A stretch of DNA of 8,853 bases from Neisseriaceae bacterium (GTDB lineage: Bacteria; Pseudomonadota; Gammaproteobacteria; Burkholderiales; UBA11063), in NCBI GenBank assembly GCA_947470205.1, contig CANISK010000049.1, positions 1-8,853 of the forward strand, in the 5' to 3' direction. Positions 6,411-8,853 of this stretch are shown in pieces. The first letter of the stretch is position 1. Each line of letters begins with the position of its first letter. The notes under the pieces were generated by a model. The model was given only the letters and a program-made list of their open reading frames with translations, had not been told where the DNA came from and did not search any database. Made by a program: the position numbers and the translations under genes.

Positions 6411-7688
6411 TTATACTCTTTTCTTGAGATTTTCAAGTATAGCATAAGCATCACTTACAGCCAAAAAAGAGCCAAAACATACAACTCTATCCTGTGATGA
6501 TAAATCTTCTAGTGCATATTTCATGCCAAGAGCAATCTTATCATATGTATAAATATTATGTTTTTCGATACCATATTCCACAAGTAACTCCTGTAATTCA
6601 TTTGTACAAGTGGTGCGCGAAGAATCTAATTGTGCAATATGCCAAATATTAAAATATTTGACTGCATGCTGTAAAATTTGCCGGTATTGTTTATCTTTCA
6701 TTATGCCAAATACCGCAATATTATTTTTTGCATAGGGTAATTTTACCATATTTTGTGTCATAACTTCTACTGCGTTTAAATTATGAGCAACATCAAAAAT
6801 AATTTGCGGAAGACCGGGCATCACATCAAATCTACCCACTGGTTTAGTTTTTAATAGTGCATTTTTAATTGCAGATAAAGTTATCGGAAATGTGCTTCTG
6901 AGCTTAGATAATATTGCAATAGATAATGCGGCATTCTGAGGTTGTTTTATTCCCCGAAGTAAAGGGTAGGGTAGACTATAGTATTTTACATTCTCACACC
7001 ACACATCAAAACAATTTTCATGTTCTATATAACCAAAATCTTGATTAAGTATTTGTATTTTGCTATCAATTTTATTGGCATACTCAAGTATTGATTGTGG
7101 GGGTGAGTTATCTCCATAAAATGCCCATTTATGAGGTCGATAAATATGAGCTTTTTCAAAGCCAATTTTATACCTATCATCTCCTAAAATTTCACAGTGG
7201 TCTAGTTCAACGTTAGTAACCGCACTAATTGTAGGTTCAAATAAATTAGTAACGTCACACCTACCGCCAATTCCCACTTCAATCACGGCGATATCAATAT
7301 CTTGTTCCATAAAATATAAATGACAGGCAAGAGTAATGGTTTTAAAAATACCCAATGAGTTATTGGAGTTTGTTGCGACATATCTTGTATATTTTATAAA
7401 GTTATCATCACTAATTGGAATATTATCAATACATATTCTTTCATTGTATTTAAATATATGTGGAGAGGTAAAAGTCCCTACTTTATAATTTGACTCCATC
7501 AAGATATTAGTCAAATATCCACAGGTAGAGCCTTTTCCATTGGTGCCACCAACAAGAATAATGGGGTATTGTGGATTAATTTTAAGTGCATTGATGACAT
7601 TTTGTGTCATTTCCAGAGAAGCTGTGTTTTGACCTATGTCATTCAATTTATTTATCAAATTGATAATGTTATGATAATTATCGTGCAT
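6411..7688 (-). CDS. folC: Bifunctional dihydrofolate synthase / folylpolyglutamate synthase
   Basis: This cytoplasmic Mur-ligase-family enzyme joins glutamate to dihydropteroate and then lengthens the gamma-glutamyl tail of folates, using ATP. At 425 aa the length is normal. Seen in order: P-loop GGTNGKGST (47-55), TSPH (74-77), EVGIGGRCDVTN (137-148), NVELDHCEILGD (159-170), the EKA lysine (178-180) that is usually carbamylated, GRFD (285-288) and DVAHNLNAV (299-307). The ATG has GAGGA five bases upstream. It heads the folC-SPOR-cvpA-purF-nadD operon. In many gammaproteobacteria accD precedes it; here a rhodanese gene does, separated by a hairpin, so a promoter is expected in 7689-7747. A TATGAT -10 candidate lies there but no good -35. 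A GGTTA-AAA-TAACC palindrome (7707-7719) sits just upstream of the start. Confidence 0.96.
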   Translation of the reverse strand: MHDNYHNIINLINKLNDIGQNTASLEMTQNVINALKINPQYPIILVGGTNGKGSTCGYLTNILMESNYKVGTFTSPHIFKYNERICIDNIPISDDNFIKYTRYVATNSNNSLGIFKTITLACHLYFMEQDIDIAVIEVGIGGRCDVTNLFEPTISAVTNVELDHCEILGDDRYKIGFEKAHIYRPHKWAFYGDNSPPQSILEYANKIDSKIQILNQDFGYIEHENCFDVWCENVKYYSLPYPLLRGIKQPQNAALSIAILSKLRSTFPITLSAIKNALLKTKPVGRFDVMPGLPQIIFDVAHNLNAVEVMTQNMVKLPYAKNNIAVFGIMKDKQYRQILQHAVKYFNIWHIAQLDSSRTTCTNELQELLVEYGIEKHNIYTYDKIALGMKYALEDLSSQDRVVCFGSFLAVSDAYAILENLKKRV

Positions 7689-7747
7689 TTATTCCTCATT
7701 ATTTATGGTTAAAATAACCCATTATCATAACATATGGAGAATGTTTA

Positions 7748-7783
7748 GATTTGTAATTGTGTTAAAAATCACAATTACAAATC
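7748..7783 (-). terminator. Perfect stem-loop after the rhodanese gene, possible terminator
   Basis: The arms GATTTGTAATTGTG (7748-7761) and CACAATTACAAATC (7770-7783) pair perfectly over 14 bp around an 8-base loop. It begins 6 bp past the rhodanese stop on the minus strand, where a terminator is expected. The stem is AT-rich and no U-run follows it, so it may act by blocking 3' decay or with Rho rather than as a textbook intrinsic terminator. Confidence 0.55.
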
Positions 7784-7789
7784 ACATAA

Positions 7790-8431
7790 TCATTTCTCTT
7801 TATGACAATCTGATTTTTTATCATCGCACGAAGAATGTTTAGAGCAACACCAAAAATTTTTAAAACAACACCAAGAATGTTTTTTATGACAACAAGAAGT
7901 TTTGCAATTATTTTGATTATAAGGCAATTTCATGAGCAACCTTGCCATACCACAATATCCACTAATTCCAGAGCCAATCAGACCAATACCTACAAGACCG
8001 CTTAATAGTATCCAAGATGGAGATATTGTATAACTAAGTATAACCCCCAATACCACAAGCCCACCTGCCATTATCTGCACTTGACGCATAATTGGTAGCG
8101 GTGCCATTTCATTTTTAACAACCGTACAGCCAATCTTTCTCCAAGCATCAAGTCCACCTTCTAGTATTTTTACTTCTTTTAATGGCAATTTCTCTAATTT
8201 AGCTTTACATTTATTAGTTTCACAACCCAATTCACAATAAAAAACTACAATATCAGTCTCTTTAAGATCTTTAAAATTATATGTATCCAATATTGATGAT
8301 GGTACATTTTGTGCACCAATTATATGGTCTCGCTCATACTCATCTTTTTCTCGGATATCGAAAATTTTTAAATTTGGGTTATGTGAGAGTTCTTTTAATT
8401 GTTCTGCGCTAATGCTGTTAATTTGTGTCAT
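7790..8431 (-). CDS. YgaP-like membrane rhodanese with Cys/His-rich C-terminal tail
   Basis: This is a rhodanese (sulfur carrier/sulfurtransferase) fused to a DUF2892 membrane unit, the architecture of E. coli YgaP. Residues 1-105 form the rhodanese domain with the active loop CELGCET, where C66 is the probable persulfide cysteine and C70 is an extra one. Residues 109-171 begin PLPIMRQVQIMAGG and contain two membrane helices and SGYCGMARLLMKLP, closely matching YgaP. In place of the short YgaP end there is a 42-residue tail with 9 Cys and 4 His, including three CC pairs (180/181, 188/189, 195/196). YgaP topology would put it on the cytoplasmic side. I chose ATG 8429-8431 (213 aa) because AAAGGA lies 10 bases upstream. 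An in-frame ATG at 8452 would place that ribosome site inside the gene and has none of its own. Confidence 0.88.
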   Translation of the reverse strand: MTQINSISAEQLKELSHNPNLKIFDIREKDEYERDHIIGAQNVPSSILDTYNFKDLKETDIVVFYCELGCETNKCKAKLEKLPLKEVKILEGGLDAWRKIGCTVVKNEMAPLPIMRQVQIMAGGLVVLGVILSYTISPSWILLSGLVGIGLIGSGISGYCGMARLLMKLPYNQNNCKTSCCHKKHSWCCFKNFWCCSKHSSCDDKKSDCHKEK

Positions 8432-8481
8432 GTTGCAATATTCCTTTAACATAAATTATTACGTAAGTAGATATTTTAAGG

Positions 8482-8519
8482 TACAATTTAATTGTAACTC
8501 ATTGACATAATTATTGCAA
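8482..8519 (-). promoter_or_regulatory. Probable promoter and overlapping operator of the rhodanese gene
   Basis: On the minus strand TTGCAA (8519-8514) and TACAAT (8496-8491) are 17 bp apart, matching sigma-70 at four and five of six positions. The start would fall near 8484, about 50 bases before the ATG at 8431. A perfect 15-bp palindrome, TACAATT-T-AATTGTA (8482-8496), covers the -10 box and start point and could bind a dimeric repressor. YgaP-type genes are often controlled by sulfide- or persulfide-sensing ArsR-family repressors, but no such regulator lies in the window. Confidence 0.5.
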
Positions 8520-8673
8520 TTATTTTTATTCAGGTTGCGTTTTGGAATAATACGCATAATCTTCAATTTATGCATTAGTCTACGTACCCCATGTGGTTTA
8601 TATTCATATTATGGTATTCACGCAAGTGAGCTGTAATGGCACACTAAACTCTGGTCGTTCAACTAAACCTTCA

Positions 8674-8717
8674 ACCACATAGATACAAATTAAATGACTA
8701 ATTTGTATCTATGTGGT
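8674..8717. repeat. Long perfect stem-loop (19-bp arms)
   Basis: The arm ACCACATAGATACAAATTA (8674-8692) is followed by the loop AATGAC and its exact complement (8699-8717). As RNA on either strand this would be a very stable hairpin. Neither side carries a U-run, so it is not a standard intrinsic terminator. It may end or protect a transcript, or be a binding site for a dimeric protein. Confidence 0.75.
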
Positions 8718-8826
8718 GTATCCTAATTTATTGGTGCATTATCAGGAGCTTGTAATACTGTTCATTACCCACAAGTATTAAAAGTATTGTGACATAATAT
8801 AATTTGGGGTATAAAAATTTATATTT

Positions 8827-8848
8827 TAAAGTAAAAAATGTTACTTTA
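8827..8848. repeat. Short stem-loop near the right edge
   Basis: The arms TAAAGTAA (8827-8834) and TTACTTTA (8841-8848) pair over 8 bp around the loop AAAATG. It lies 5 bases from the window end, so its gene context is unseen. In AT-rich DNA an 8-bp hairpin can arise by chance. Confidence 0.35.
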
Positions 8849-8853
8849 TGGCA

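Larger units (their letters stand above)
8520..8853. other. Gene-free spacer with stem-loops; possible small RNA or control region
   Basis: No convincing protein gene is seen in these 334 bases on either strand; frames are short and lack ribosome sites. The region does hold structure: a GNRA-type hairpin (TCAC-GCAA-GTGA, 8618-8629), the long stem-loop at 8674-8717, and a small one at 8827-8848. A plus-strand TTGACA (8502-8507) with TTTATT (8525-8530) 17 bp downstream could start a transcript near 8537 that ends at the long stem-loop, about 180 nt. A TATAAT is present at 8798-8803 without a good -35. The part from 8530 to 8670 is visibly less AT-rich than the rest. It does not match tmRNA, 4.5S, RNase P or 6S RNA as I know them. 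Confidence 0.35.

Noticed and set aside
8611..8682. A 23-codon plus-strand frame starting MVFTQVSCNG, and an open minus-strand run over the same bases
   Set aside because: It is very short, has no ribosome site, and competes with open frames in other readings; its stop falls inside the long stem-loop. RNA structure explains the stretch better.

Overview
The window is AT-rich (by eye about one third G+C) and carries compact bacterial genes. The order folC - SPOR/DedD-like - cvpA - purF is a classic gammaproteobacterial arrangement. Together with a YgaP-type rhodanese, it points to an AT-rich gammaproteobacterium, possibly host-associated. Genus and family cannot be read from the sequence.

Layout, left to right. 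(1) Positions 1-118 hold the 3' end of an unidentified plus-strand gene. Its stop overlaps, tail to tail, the stop of the next gene. (2) Positions 115-2057 are a two-gene minus-strand operon: a conserved protein of unknown function (171 aa), then 2 bp later a carotenoid cleavage oxygenase with all four iron-binding histidines. (3) Positions 2058-2893 contain a toxin-antitoxin cassette on the plus strand (BrnT-like toxin, then ribbon-helix-helix antitoxin). A consensus sigma-70 promoter drives it, and its -35 box lies inside a perfect 41-bp palindrome that is the obvious operator candidate. (4) Positions 2946-7688 are a five-gene minus-strand operon, read folC, SPOR protein, cvpA, purF, nadD. 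The last three are nearly contiguous. It joins folate polyglutamylation, a division-type peptidoglycan-binding membrane protein, the first step of purine synthesis and the NAD adenylyltransferase step. (5) Positions 7790-8431 are a monocistronic membrane rhodanese with its own promoter and a hairpin just after its stop. It ends in an unusual Cys/His-rich tail. (6) Positions 8453-8853 have no convincing protein gene but contain a 44-bp near-perfect stem-loop and could encode a small RNA or a control region.

The housekeeping genes look intact, except that the SPOR protein seems to lose its last beta-strand through a small frame change. The points most worth a second look are the rhodanese tail, the toxin-antitoxin palindrome, the SPOR frame break, the carotenoid oxygenase operon, and a set of long perfect AT-rich stem-loops in the spacers. 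I saw no tRNA, rRNA, CRISPR array or insertion sequence.
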